From the NCBI GenBank assembly GCA_935421135.1, contig OW285187.1, positions 32,242,818 through 32,306,817 on the forward strand: DNA of 64,000 nucleotides, written 5' to 3'. The first letter of the stretch is position 1, and every line of letters starts with the position of its first letter. The position numbers and the translations under genes were made by a program. The stretch is from Bugulina stolonifera. Lineage: Eukaryota > Bryozoa > Gymnolaemata > Cheilostomatida > Bugulidae. This document shows positions 47,104 to 62,939 of this stretch, one piece after another. The notes below the pieces were generated by a model. It was not told the origin of the DNA. It did not search any database and saw only the letters and a program-made list of their open reading frames with translations.

Positions 47104-50100
47104 ATGGACATGAAATGTGAAACTGAAGACGATGATGATGAGATACCCATGTTGGTGGCTGCATCTGCTGACTCAAAATGTGTCCCTGTAACAATCATAA
47201 CAGGTTATCTTGGTGAGGAAACTTTAATTCAACGTTAATATATAGTTTATTAATTGGCTTTTACTAGTTTAACCAGTATCTATTTGCTCACTATCTAATT
47301 TACTGACTTACTATATTGGCTACTACCAAAAAACAGTAGAGTATAAATAAATATACATAACATTAAACATAATGATAATCAAAGTATTCACTCAATCAAA
47401 ACATTCATTCAATTTGTAAGTAACTGAGCTCTGGCATTTATAAAATAAAAATTCAATTAAAATGTCCAATAAGAAAGAAATCTTGCTCCTTGGAAAGAGT
47501 AAATACCAATATGATATTCATATAAGAATTGGATTATTTTATAAGTCTCATGTTATGTATATTTCTATTGCTGAATATTAATATGGATATGAATTACTGA
47601 TATTATGGGCTACATAGACTACACGTAAATCAAGGCGTATAATAATAATTAAACAATAATGATTAATAATATCATCAAATTTTGATCATTTTCAATATTA
47701 ACATAATGGTAATATAAAATTCTATTAGAATACATATCATAACAATTTAGGCTACGTGCACAGTGTAACCTAGTGACGTGTATTAATTATTGTTAGTACT
47801 AGTATAGTATACCTGTGCTCAGAAGCGATATAATTTACAATGCTATAGTTACTATTTCAATTCTATTGCAAACACAGCAGATATTGTGGCAAATTGAGCA
47901 AAATAATATTCAAAATGAAAATTACCTTAATTTTATAGGGACCTAAACTCCGCCCCTGTTGGACTCTCACCATGAAACTTAGACAATCACTACGTTTCCA
48001 TTGTTCAAACTAGCTTACAGCTCACACTAATTAGAGCTGTGGTTAGCAGTGCGTATTAAGCCATCCCATGAACTAATAATAGCTCGCACTAATCGTTGCC
48101 ACATAGCCAGCTCGCATGACTTCGTACTGAGAGTGCGCACTGACTGAGCTCGCTAAATGGCTGCGAGCTGAGTCATCCCATAGCTCGAGCTGAGCTTAAA
48201 CTGCACTGAGTTCGAACCATAGAAACCCAGTGTATATGATAGTGAATTGTATGCCCTGAACAAGGTCAAATTAAGCCTATGATGGGGTCAGTTAGGTGAA
48301 GTATTACATAATTTCATGTAGCCTTAGATCTTTGTTTGTGGTCGGGGCAATTGGGTTGTGGCTGACGCCATGTATAAAGGAGAAGACAATTTTTCCATCC
48401 GAAATTTCACTGAAGAATTCTGGCTATGTTAAACTCATGTAAAATTGCACCTGCCTTAATGGGGCACAGACAAAAGATATTCAAAGGTGGTATTAGGGGA
48501 GATATACAAAACCTTGTAAGAACAAACTTGGTTGTGGAGCTGGTTATGCAATATAAGAATACAGAATAACAGGTTTTCAGTAGGCCTACAGGATAGTGTA
48601 GGCTACAATCTTATGACCTTCACAATGTTCAAGGCTCTCTTACTCCAAAATCACAAATAATTATAGGTTAGCAGTTCGAGTTGAAAGACAAAAGAGGTCA
48701 CTCATTCTTGAGGATGACCGTAGACAAATATCTGGAGTTGTCTTATCATGGAATAATAATATTTTTGTCGTAAAATTTGGGAGAAAATAATCAATTTTGT
48801 AGTTGGATCATCGATTAGTTTTTTCAACTGTTTTTGTTAGTAATTAAGTCTGAAGCTAGTATGATATCGGTATCATTGTTACAGGTGCTGGGAAAACCAC
48901 ATTGCTTAACTATATACTTACTGAGAACCATGGCAAAAGAATAGCTGTGATAATGAATGAGTTTGGGGAAGGTAAGCACTGATTACCTTTGGATAGGCAG
49001 TGTTGAAGTTAGTGTAGATAGGTCTGATCAGCTAGGTGGGTGTGATCAGCTAGGTGGGTGTGATCAGCAGTGACTTTCATTTGTATATTTTGTAATGAAG
49101 TGCACACACAACAGAGTAGTAGCCTACGACTGCAAATGAGAGTGCACCAGAAATAGTATCATATTCCCAGTGTTTACACAACTAAAAACCTGCACATGTA
49201 TAATGTATCAATGTACATGTACATGTATCTGAATTACATTTTAACAATACTCCTTATATCTATTACATGAAAGTTTATATATACATGAACTAAAGGTGAG
49301 AGTGATATGGAGAAGTCAATGACTGTGTCAACAGGAGAGCAGGACTCACCACTGTTTGAGGAATGGTTAGAACTACGTAATGGATGCCTGTGCTGTTCCA
49401 TTAAGTAAGTCATTTGGAGTCGTGTTCTCAGTACTGTTTATTATAATACAAAGTTATTTACCTCAACGTGATATCCTTTAGCGAGAGGACAACTTCAAAT
49501 TGTAGTCTACATGTAAATAACTTTACTGAACCTGTAGTGGTGTGTTGGAATACATCACAGACAATGTAAATATTTATGTTTTGTTTTATTCTTATTGAGC
49601 ATATTCTGTGTAGAGATAATGCTGTAAGAGCTATTGAACTATTGATGGAGAAACAAGGAAAGTTTGATTATATACTATTAGAAACTACAGGACTGGCTGA
49701 TCCAGGTATATTTATGGACAATATTCACATGTGCAAGAGACAAACTACTAGTGCATTGTTGGGTTACAATATTGTAATGTAAATATAATGTGTCAAAGAT
49801 ATTACCTCAAAGTTGTCAGCATGCTTACTACCTACGTACGTAGGTTTTTGATCATTAAGTGTAGAGCTTTTAGGTTTTTTATTATCCTTAATCTGCATCA
49901 CTGTGTATTTCAGGTCCCATAGCTAACCTATTCTGGCTGGATGATGAACTAGCTAGTGATATTTTTGTTGATGGTAGGTGGAAATTCTATTATAATGTAT
50001 GATCAATTGAAATTCTTATTAGAATGGATTCAACACTCTTACTACCTGCAACAGTCTTTTGGGATCAGAGTTTGTTATTATTGTAGGAATCTTAACTGTG

Positions 50101-53100
50101 ATAGATAGCAAGCATGTGATTGGTCAGCTCAAAGAGAAACGATCAGATGTAGAAATTAATGAAGCTGTCAGGTATGGCAGAGTTGGTTGTCCATTACATG
50201 CCATAGTTATATACCTGGTACATGTACGTATGTGTAACATTTAGAATGTAGTTGAAAAAGTAGACGACTCCCAAATAATGAGAATACAATTATAAATAAT
50301 TCCCTGTTGTGTTATAATTGATGTATATATTAAACAACTGTGGTAATGGTGCTAAGCAGGGGATATAATTACATCACTGGTATTCTTCAGGCAGGTGGCT
50401 TTGGCTGATATAATCCTTCTGAACAAAACTGATTTAATCAGTGAAGAACACAAGTCTCAGATACTATCACATATCAGGTAAGCCTTGGTACACGTGTACT
50501 ATTAAACATCAGGTTGGTGTCTATAGTGTACTCACGTAATGTGACTTTGTGTATCTCAGTTTGGATCCCAGACGTTGCGTTGAGTACAGGAGTAGGCATC
50601 TAATTTATATCCTCTGTATTATTGTTCTTTTAGCTCCATAAACTCAGCTGCCATTGTTATCCCTACAGTCAACTCAAGGTAATGTATCCTATATTTACAT
50701 GTATTTGTAGAGATGTTGCACTGGGCCACTGGCCAGTAGAGTTATCTTCACCAATTTTATAATTTGCCCTGCTGTAACAATAGATAAGAACATAATACTT
50801 TTGTTTGTATGTTCAAGTGTGACAGTGGGTTATCTGTCTGTAGGAACCTTTGACTTATTTCTACTCTTTCAGAGTTGACCTAGATCAGATATTAAACCTA
50901 AATGCATATGGATGTGACTCTTCTCACACACGTCTGCAGCAGAATCTTTCCTCCAAGCAGCAAAGTGAGAAGGTGTTGGGTGTGACTGGCGGCCATCTTG
51001 ATCAGGTATGTAATTGTATACTTTCCATGTCCTCACATTTCCTAGACTAGTGCTCTGATCACAATGAAGCTTTGGTGAAGCGGACAACAAAATTAGTATA
51101 TTTACCAAAACGAACTTCATTCTGTAATAATTAGCAGTTTTTATATCAATCAAGCAGTACTAGGTTTTACGATTTTAGTTCCCTTGTGAAGTGGAAATTG
51201 TTTTCTGAATGTGGAAGTGGTTATCGTGCTTGCACTGGCTGTTGCCATTTGTCTCTAATTTGCAATCTGATCAATCTTGCTTTAACATGTTGTTTTTAGC
51301 TTTTATTTTTTGTTGTAAACTGCTCTGTTTTCTCGCAGTGAAATAATCGGATTCATTATAGAGTTATATTACACCCTTTACAGACAGTTACTACAGTGAG
51401 GATTGATCTTCCTGGTGTAGTAGATAGTTCAATGTTTGATGAATTCCTTCAGCAGTTATTGTGGGAAAATCAGATTTCATCCCAGTCCGGTGCAGTGATG
51501 GAAGTCCTTCGTCTTAAGGTCAGTTATTGTCTACAACTGCTAGTAATGTGCAAGTACATGTAGTTATAACATAAGCATGGTTATGTTCAACAACAACTCA
51601 CTTTCTTACATAATTACTAGTTGGCCCACCAAAATCTTACATTATCACAATAAATAATTATAAGTGATTATCAGCAATCCAATTCTTTTGTTGCATTATG
51701 TACTAGAACTAGAGATAAGTCCCAAGTTCTGGATAGAAAAGTTGTTATAACCGTTGCAGTTGTCTTCTCATTCCTGTTATTTTACTGAGGAGACAATTCC
51801 ACTCTCTACACATGGAACAATGCATGTGCACTTGTACATAAGTGTAATTATACAGCGCATTACTAATAATAGTTATTTATATTGCATAGTAATAGCCAGC
51901 ATTGAATTTCTCAGGCTGGCAAATTGTAAACAGCCAAAATATATTTTGGGTTACAATGTGTTATTGTTTATGTCTGAAATTGGATGCGAATACTTGCTAT
52001 ATTTATGGTAACAGATAAAGTATAATATTTATGTTGTATAAATGAGAAATTGTTGCTTTGCACTGTACACAAAACATTATTTATGTGTATAAAACAAATA
52101 TTACATGTTTATTTGTTTCTACTTTCATTATACTGTTCCTGTTGATCCACCGGTTCAATATATTTACCCATGCAATGATAGTGTGGCTATTAGTTGGTGG
52201 ATTCGTCTTCCCTTTAACCTACATGAATAAGTTTATTTAAATTAGAAGTGCTAAAATATTATCAATGTCCAATTTGGAACTAAAACATGAGACTAAAATA
52301 TTAATAATTATTTCTATTTTTATTATGAAACTTAAGGTATGCATATCAGTACGGTAGCAGGTCCGAGTATTTATAGCATGTATCTGTGTATTTCTGCTTA
52401 TATGAGTTTTATTAGGGGTTGACTTTGTCACCTACTTACTATAATATCATATTGTTAATTGACGCTCCCACACTGTGAGCTTCTGTAGTGGTTGGATTCA
52501 TATCTAGTCTTCTCTTCCTATCCGCACTGTTTGTTTGTCTACACTGTGATAGAGAGGGAATGTTTACATCCTCGACTCTGTTTATAATTATAGTCATTAT
52601 AATTACTAATTAGTCATAGTCATGTGTATTTGGTTGTAAATATTAATATAAATATATATGAAACTAACTTACAGAACCAATCATGTCTGCGTAGTATTAT
52701 CTACATGTATGTATGCAGACAGACTGGACGGCCTCTCTGAAATAATTTGAAAAAGTGTTAAGTTAAATTAAGATTCTTCAGTTTGTGTTTTCCTCCAGCC
52801 CACAACTCTTCCTAATCAGTCAGTTGCACATCAGTATCTTATTTCAAACACTAGACTAGTAAATTGACATTCTGTGTATTGTAATAGCTGCGTACGCGTC
52901 ACCATGGTAACCTGTGCATTGCAGGGTTTACTATGCGAGACAGGAAGTGAATACTATACAGTCTTACAAGGAGTCTATGAGACTTATGATAAGAGATCGA
53001 GTATGATCAAACCTGATGAACCAAACTGTTCCGTAGTATTTATAGGTAGGTCATTTTACTCACAATATATTATGTGAAATTGTTATACAAATGTAACTGT

Positions 53101-54173
53101 CTATGAACATGTTTCATAGATGCTCTCCTACTATAAACTTTTATTGTAATGTTTTCATTACAATTATAATGACTATTATATTCAAAGTAATACTTTATAT
53201 AGTATTGCAATATGTACAATACTTTGGAATAGTATTTACCTAGATGAAGTAAATATTATACTCTATGTTGTCTTAGGTAGAGACTGCAAGGCGTTGTTAA
53301 TGGTTAATTATCCAAATGTTTACTTTGACAGTAAGGAAACCTTGTTTGTTTGGTAACATACAAAGATAAACATCTGTTGCTGGCCTGTGCTGAAGGTTTT
53401 GTAGTTCAATTACAATATTTATATGCAGTGTGTGTCAACACTTGGGGATGTATATTCTATTTCACTGATGAAATAATATTTTATCGCATTTAACTGGTTT
53501 GATATAACACGCCTGCAAACCTCTTGTTCAACTAAATATTGTTTTATTCAAAAGGAAATCCATCACTAAAATTTATGCACTCGCTCCGTCGCTCGATAGA
53601 CTTCTCTTAAATGTACGATATCTCTTCTATTATAGGTGTTTATTTAAGTTCATAAAAAATGATTTTAGCTTACATCATGGTATGATAAACTCAAGTAGAT
53701 TCAATAAAATCCTTTTAATCATGATTATTTTCCGGCCATATATTATGCTATAGCCAAGACATAATCAAATCAATCCTTCTTTTTACCAGATGCTCAGTTA
53801 TTTTTTGTTTGTTTATTAAGACCAGAGGCTAGAATTCAATGGCAAACCATATGTACTGTGATTGAATGCTTGGCCAAACTCTGTCATCATTTCTTTGTCT
53901 ATTTATTCGTCAGCTGATTATCCACTCAATATAAACTACTTGAGATACAAACGCAATATGCTGTTTTTATTAGCAGTATTGTCTAAACCATACTGTAACT
54001 GGATATCTTAGGGTATATAGTTTACATTAATATTACTTGAAGCACACTTCAATGTATCAAACCATCCTCATCTTATAGCATTGTTATATTATTGTATATC
54101 TCTTTTGTCAGGTAGGAATTTAGATTTGAAAGTGCTTCAATCTCTAATCCAAAGATGTGTTACGGTTTGCTAG
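47104..54173 (+). CDS. ZNG1: Zinc-regulated GTPase metalloprotein activator (COBW/CBWD family)
   Basis: G3E-family GTPase that hands zinc to methionine aminopeptidase METAP1. Twelve exons: 47104-47212, 48885-48971, 49296-49404, 49614-49705, 49914-49973, 50087-50171, 50391-50477, 50634-50678, 50873-51005, 51384-51518, 52925-53045 and 54112-54173; phases close to 1125 nt, 374 aa (human about 395). Seen: acidic N-terminus, Walker [21 protein letters not shown], the zinc motif NGCLCCSIK (CXCC), [12 protein letters not shown] (switch/Walker B), LLNKTDL (guanine specificity NKxD), and the COBW C-terminal domain ([52 protein letters not shown]). The C-terminus ends about 15 residues earlier than in human. 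The METAP1-docking CPELVPI motif is reduced to IPMLVA. It is divergent from RIOK1. Confidence 0.95.
47988..48232. mobile_element. Inverted-repeat MITE, 245 bp, in ZNG1 intron 1
   Basis: Left end CACTACGTTTCCATTGTTC AAACT and the complement of the right end CACTGGGTTTCTATGGTTC GAACT match at 19 of 24 positions. The interior is rich in GAGCTGAGC-type strings and is GC-richer than its surroundings. No exact target duplication could be assigned. Confidence 0.65.
49480..49515. repeat. Half copy of the GAGGACAACTTC family
   Basis: GCGAGAGGACAACTTC then AAATTGTAGTC corresponds to the right half of the 34.9-kb foldback (GAGAGGACAACTTC then TAATTATGGTC). The left arm is not visible. Confidence 0.5.
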
Positions 54174-55157
54174 TCCAGGATCTGCCTTGCTCATCCTATA
54201 AAAGTACAAACTACAGTGTAGTTCTCTGTATTCTGTGGTATGTTTGACCAAAGTAGTCCAGAGCTGACAGGTTTTCTAGCTAGAAAGAATGTTATTGATG
54301 GTCTACTGTACTTTGAACCGATGCTTGTTTTAAAACATCAATTTTTTGCAGTAACATAGTTTGACCTGATCAAATGTTAAATTAATATGGCCATAAATAT
54401 TTGATAATTGTTTTGGCTCCTATTTTTGGAATGGACAGGCTTTTGATTTTGTCTATACTCTATATTATTACATGTAGAATATAACCTCATGTATATGATG
54501 TTCTGCAAGGATTTTCAATCTAATATATAATATCATTATGAGGAACTGAACTAAAGAGAGACAGTTGTGTAATTGACTCTTCACTTTCTATATACATGTA
54601 CATGTAATTATTGTGCCAGAGAAATATAACTGTTCTATGTGTTATCACCATATTTTTGTTTTTCTGCATTGTTTTCTAACAAAAACACACATCAACTTGA
54701 ACTTTGTGTGAAAGTTTCTTTTTATTTCTACTAAAACACAGGACCAGCTCTGATGCTGGGTCATATGCTGATGTTACCACCTGTTAGGTCTAATATTCTG
54801 GTTATTCCAGTGTGTCCACACTTGTTAAATGGTCAGTAGTGGTCAAATAGGAAATGGACAGGCTAACCACGACTTTACCTGATTCTCTTGTGTGTAGAAA
54901 CTTGGCCAGTGGTCTATCACATATATATTTGGAATTGCTGCATGTATATGTAGTCCATGCTATGCACAGTGTGAACAGGTGTTACACAATCATCTGTGTT
55001 GTGCTAGTCTTTTTTTCAAACAATTTAACCACACCAGCAAAAGTTTATGGTTTTCTTTACTGATTCAAATTAGACAACTGTGACAAAATATACTACAATT
55101 ATATATCAACTATATTGACTATCCTACGGGTAAGAGCATATAGGTAAATAGAGGTAG

Positions 55158-55220
55158 GGAGATAACTCTATGGGTAAAAGCATAGGCTCCCACGGTAGGA
55201 AGGCCTGGGTCACCTCACTT
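55158..55220 (+). repeat. tRNA-like SINE fragment
   Basis: AGATAACTCTATGGGTAAAAGC resembles a pol III A box region and GGCCTGGGTCACCTC a degenerate B box, with spacing near that of a tRNA. No paired acceptor stem is visible, so a functional tRNA is unlikely. Confidence 0.3.
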
Positions 55221-57554
55221 CCTCCCAGCGCTGTATTCTAAATAATAATGAATTGAATATAAAACTTGAAGCCTTCCCAAGGCACTTGGCTAGTGCTACA
55301 GATAACACCAGTCAGTAGTAGTCAGCACTCATGTTTTGCTATGTAGATAGACATGATGTACTCTGTACTTTCAATGAGACTGAATTAGCTGCAGCTGTTA
55401 CACTGGTATCTATGCATTATTTTGAGATTTTTTGCATGAAATGTTATGTTATTACAGCAGTGTTTTGTCACTTATGATAATTGTTTACACAAAACCAGCC
55501 AAACTAAGATATCAAAGAAATGTTAAACACATTTTCTGCCTATCACTGCCAGCTATACGTACATTGGCATCTCTTATCGTGAGATATTCTGGTTCAGCTC
55601 AGCAATTTTTGTTTATCCTTCTACCAAATCATTTACACAAAAAATGGAAAACAAGTTAGCTATTTCTTTGTAATTGTAGTCAATTTAATTGCCTAGTTGT
55701 GTCATTACTTCTGTATTATTGTTGCTGTGTGTGGGTTGAATAAATACAAATTATCTGGTAAAGTCATTATTTTATTCACTTCAACAACAAAAAGAATTCT
55801 AGATACTAGATGTAATTATTAAAGTCTTGAAGAGATGTAAAAGTTGGGTGGTAAACCAATAATGGTGCCTAATGGTCATGCTGTCAGCATTCCTCATGGC
55901 TGTGAAAAGTTGATGCTCATCATATGAAACACCAGAACTGATAAGAGTAACCCATCCCTATCAGCTATGTTATAATCATACACTTCAGTAATAATACAAT
56001 CAACTCATATCTACAAATATATTTGAAACAAGACTGTGGAAGGATTTTCAATAAAAATGTCGCATACAAACTCCAAAGATTGTAAAAATCTTATATTGGG
56101 CACGCATTGGGTTGTGCTAAAATCCAACTTCTCCATAAACAACCTCCATCAAGAATGTTTCTCCTGTATGTCCATTGTTGCTGATGACCTCACAAGGTCA
56201 TTAGGACTTTCTGCAGTTTCCACAGTTCAGATCCTTCCGTGATTTACCAGGATATCTGCATTTCTATGTATGCTGGTGTGCCCAGTTTGAACCAGTGCTC
56301 CAGATTTTACTAGACCAAATTACCTGAATTTCCCAGCTGTAATCTTGCATGCAAATATTTTTAGTTATATGAGTCTATTTCCAACCTAGGCATGCAGATT
56401 TCACTGGCAGTGTACTTAGGTGATGATTATCATGCAGGATCGATAGAAAACCAAGGTGTAATATATCCAAAACAATATAACAGACCACTTGTCAAAACTA
56501 ACACAATTATTTTCACTGCTCTGCATTTTGATTTTGTGCGTACATGCAGTTTACATAAGCATGTATCCTAATTACAGTTTTAGTATCTTGGAGATTTGAT
56601 CATAAATGTAAATTTGCACTGGCAGTTAATATTAATAAATAGTTATGGGTTCATAAATCCATTAGCCTTACATCCACATGTAAAATACTAGCTGACAAGG
56701 TAACTATTTCTTCTGACAATATAGCACTACAAATGAACAAGAAATAACTTTGGAATACAGATATAATATAATAGATATACAATGTACTTGACAATGTTAC
56801 ATTGTAATAACAGCTCTGATAAAACAAACTTGCAGGTTGATAGCGGTCTTCCAAATATACCATTTTACAGTACAATGTAGACCGAGCATAAGGCTTCTAT
56901 CAAAAACATCTCTTACAATTCAATACGCAGTTTGCAAGTTGGAATAATGTAGATGATGGCCAGACAAACCAAGTACTGACATAACATCATTCTCATTACA
57001 GGTTGAGGCTGACAAGGCTTGTATATGAATATCACTAGACTCTCTCTGCTACTACCTCTTGACTTTCAAAGGGAAGTTATTAATTTCCTGACTCCCTCAC
57101 TAACATGCAGATTTGACATATCCCAACATTGGTACAATAAGTTTATAGAACACAAGGTAAAGTTCATGATTTTATGTACTCAACCACCACATATTGTTAC
57201 CAGGAAAATTTATTTACTGTGGTTAACTACAAAGGTGAACCCAAAGGAGACATGACAATCAACTGATGTTCATCAGTATGAAATTTTATTGCACCATTTC
57301 TGTATGATTTTTCGTTTAGCTGATTTCAGTCTGCTTGTGAAATATCAGTTCAAGGATTTCTACCAGCCTGTGTAAAAAGTCTTACTATCTAGTTTATCAC
57401 TTTCTAATTCAAATACAATGTACATGTATATTCCATTGGGCCTGTTTAATATCCAAACGTATCAGAAAAGTTAAAATTGTAACAGGGAAATTGCAACTAA
57501 ACTTATATTACTGTGTTACTATAATAAAAATTAAACCAGGGCATCTAGCAACTA

Positions 57555-57660
57555 GCCAATCAGACGGTTTGCTGGTGGTAGGGATGATGGATATATAATA
57601 TACTCATGGTGGAGAATCAGCAACAGCTATAATGTGGGCGGAGTCAACTGAGGCCAATGA
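57555..57660 (+). promoter_or_regulatory. Candidate FoxD promoter elements
   Basis: AGCCAATCAG (57554-57563, an NF-Y type CCAAT box) lies about 36 bp upstream of TATATAA (57592-57598). A GC-box-like GGGCGG (57636-57641) and another CCAAT (57654-57658) follow, all about 170-275 bp upstream of the ATG at 57830. The arrangement suits a TATA-type promoter; the start site is inferred, not shown. Confidence 0.35.
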
Positions 57661-57829
57661 AAACTTCAAAGTATCAATGAATAAAATTCCACAATGTTTA
57701 CATTATTGAGATGGGCTGCTGATACGTGTGATTATTGTGTTCAGGGCCCTGCAAGTTAGCTGCATGCAGACTGAGAGGTGGGGACACTTTGTGGAAAATT
57801 AGTGAAGTTGGTCGTTGCTCAACTCTGCC

Positions 57830-59952
<2,123 letters not shown>

Positions 59953-62641
59953 TTTATTTAATTTTTATATAGCTGTAAGTTATATAATTTTTATTAGTAC
60001 TATATCTCTATGTCTGTCTAATTTATTAGATTTCACCAAGTCTTCAAGGTCTCAATTGTGTCTTTGTCACTATTTTTATAACTATCCTAGTCTACTTCTA
60101 ACAAAATTATTGACGGAAGTAAGTTTTAAAAAACTGTATATGTTGCTAAAATAATACATGCATTATAATATAATACTACATGTGCAAAGCTATAATAGTT
60201 TGATGTATAACTATAGTTGTTGTAATATTATTAGTTTGACATGTGTGTTATGTTTTTACCCAGATGTACACGTGTGCATGAGCAGCACTTAACATCTCAA
60301 GCCACCATAATCTGCTGTTCAGTCTAATGGGCTGCTACTTTTAATGTGTTCCTTAAGTATAAACACCAAAATTTAATAATATTTGCTAGAAGGTGTAAAA
60401 GGAATAAAGCCAGTAAACATTGTAATATAAACAAACTCCTAGTGAATATTTAAACAAGCAATTAATATATATATCATTATATTAATTAATATCTATCTCT
60501 GTATTTCACACCTGAAAGATTTGTGCTATAATATAAATACATAGTTATTGTATACATGCAATTAATTACAGCCATACTTTGGGCAGGTTTATAGATAATA
60601 TCCATGAAATAATTGTTATACATATGCATATGAGATCATATTATTTTATCTTCTTAATATAACAATCCCAGAAAAACCATAAATTATACAATGAGTAAAT
60701 TTTTAGCCACATCACCTAGTAAAATTTCCTATAAACTGAGATGGATTGCATAGCAAAGATTGAAGTTTTACAAATTTCTAAAAGCTAAAGAAGGAACTTA
60801 GATCTTGCCGCCAGGTATATCAGAGGTACTTTGGTGCCAGCTACTTGGACAAGTCGTTTGATGCAGTGGCTTTTGTTTTGTTTCAGATTTAGTTTAATTT
60901 ACATTTACCCAACTTCATTATTTTAGTGTGATAACTTTATCTTGGAGGGGTAGGTATGCAAGAACAGGCGATAAGGAGCCTATCAGGAACAGCACTCATT
61001 ACATGGACAGTTTTATGATGTACTTCAGTTGAATTCAATTATGATAAATGTGTAACTGCTCACTTAAGTCAATCATAAACACTCTTGTGGCTAAGCACCC
61101 CATTGCATATCAGCAGGCTATAAACAAAATATTATCTTAATGATTGCACATGGGTACTACTTTAAATATAGGTGTTAGCACTCTGTCATTCCCTGCTACT
61201 TTCCTCTCAGTATATTTGACGGTAAAACAATATCTGAATGCACTTATTCACTGATCCCTTTGCATATAACACATTGTATATTTTACATATGAGTTAATAT
61301 TCATTCTAAGAAATCACAGAATAATTTAGTAAGAATTTATGAAAAATGCATTATGACATGACAATTTAAATTTTGGCTAGAATAAAAGATGCACTGGTGT
61401 AAATTTTATAACTTTTAGTGTTATGTAAGAAATGGAAGGTGACATGTTTATAGCACAATAGAGCTTAGGAAAAGTTAGGGCTAATAGCATATAATTCCAT
61501 TTTACATTCCAGAATTTAATATGCATCATTACTCATATAAATGTGACCCATTCTTAGACACCTGAATTATCATACTTACTCATTTAAGTGAGAATTTAAT
61601 AATTCATTTCTGTATTAGTAAAAATGGAAATGCATTATCTACTCCACACCTGTGTTGTGTTATCTGTATTATTTTATAAAAGCCAAATATTTGAGCTCAA
61701 CTTGTATGGAATCTTTTACATCGTTGTACATTATTTCATCATCAGCATGTCAGCCGGCAGATACAATATTATATTTTACAGCCCTACTTATACACCCAAA
61801 ATAAGTAGGTTATATAACAAGAAAATTGTATGTTCTGAGAATGATAACACTGGACATCAGTCTACATATAAAAACAGGTAAAAATAGTGTTTGCACAATA
61901 TACCAAGATGTAGAAATTCTTCACTTTGTCATGGAAAATTATATTTTCATGTTTGTTCAGATGATTTTGTATTTCAAAGAAAACCCTAAGAAGAGAGCAG
62001 TAATACAGCAATACATTCCCTGAGTCAAGGTGTTCGTCTAACAACAGATAATTGACATGAAATTAATCAGACAGAAAATCTGTTTAGCTGACCAGATGTC
62101 GAAAATTTATAAAATTTAAGAATGTAGTTAAATATCTATTGAATTCAGTTAATGAAGCCTTCCAGCTATACTGGTTTAAACGCTGTTACCATAGCATTTG
62201 TTTTTATATAATATAAATAATTATTATTAAGAAATCCCATGAGATGGTCATTTAAACTGATGCAGTTACTTGAAGTATATAAATGAAAGTAGGTGAGTTA
62301 CCATCATAGAATACTGAGTAGAACATAATGTACATAATGTAGACTTATATATGTAAAGTTTAATAATCCTATTGATAACAGCCATATTCTATACTTTACA
62401 ATTAATAACATTATTTTGACCATTTCACAGATTCAGCATCAAGTAGATGAAGAATCGATTTTTTTCAATACCAAGTGATTTAATTTTCATTGCATCTAGT
62501 CATCAAATTGTCAGGTGATGATTGAGTTACAGTAGCCGTCATGTGACTTCTGGTCCACTGGAATGGGCAGCTAGAAATTGTAAATGTTGTGATCAAACAC
62601 ATGTTTATGTTATTTAGCATAGATATGCTTTGTAATGCACA

Positions 62642-62826
62642 GATATAATAAGTCACACATACATGTAGGTCTATGGTAGATATAATAGGTCACACATACA
62701 TGTAGGTCTATGGTAGATATGATAGGTCACACATACATGTAGGTCTATGGTAGATATAATAGGTCACACATACATGTAGGTCTATGGTAGATATAATAGG
62801 TCACACATACATGTAGGTCTATGGTA
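62642..62826. repeat. 37-bp minisatellite, five copies
   Basis: Five head-to-tail 37-bp units start at 62642, 62679, 62716, 62753 and 62790. Each contains GGTCACACATACATGTAGG and ends CTATGGTA. Only one or two base changes separate units (AAGTCAC in the first, GATATGAT in the third), implying recent expansion. Confidence 0.97.
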
Positions 62827-62909
62827 GATGTTGCACTTGGTCACAAGAAGGAAATTAATAGTAAAAGAATAATTCTAGAAGAATTGTATTTATCCGTTTC
62901 TTCCTATTA

Positions 62910-62939
62910 TTTCGATAACACTCCTGTTATCATCATCAG
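62910..62939 (-). ncRNA. Hammerhead-ribozyme-like core
   Basis: On the minus strand CTGATGA (62939-62933) is followed by a 7-bp perfect stem GATAACA / TGTTATC closed by GGAG, then GAAA (62913-62910). This is the order C3-U-G-A-N-G-A, stem II, G12-A-A of a hammerhead core. One extra T lies between CTGATGA and the stem, and stems I and III are not clear, so activity is doubtful. Flanking sequence (62895-62985) forms an imperfect inverted repeat containing TTTCGATAACA on both sides. Penelope-like and related retroelements carry such motifs, by family knowledge. Confidence 0.35.

Larger units (their letters stand above)
54174..57829. other. Intergenic region between ZNG1 and FoxD
   Basis: No gene is supported. 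It contains a tRNA/SINE-like fragment at about 55158-55220 and, at its 3' end, promoter-like elements for FoxD. Short ORFs have no recognisable motif. Confidence 0.5.

Noticed and set aside
60780..60860. Possible extra FoxD exon (CCAGCTACTTGGACAAG resembles the end of the FoxD coding sequence)
   Set aside because: Similarity is limited to about 20 bases, the frame is not open, and the FoxD frame already ends at a stop at 59950-59952.
62642..62826. CRISPR-like regular repeat
   Set aside because: The 37-bp units are contiguous with no spacers, in a eukaryotic genome with no cas genes; it is a minisatellite.
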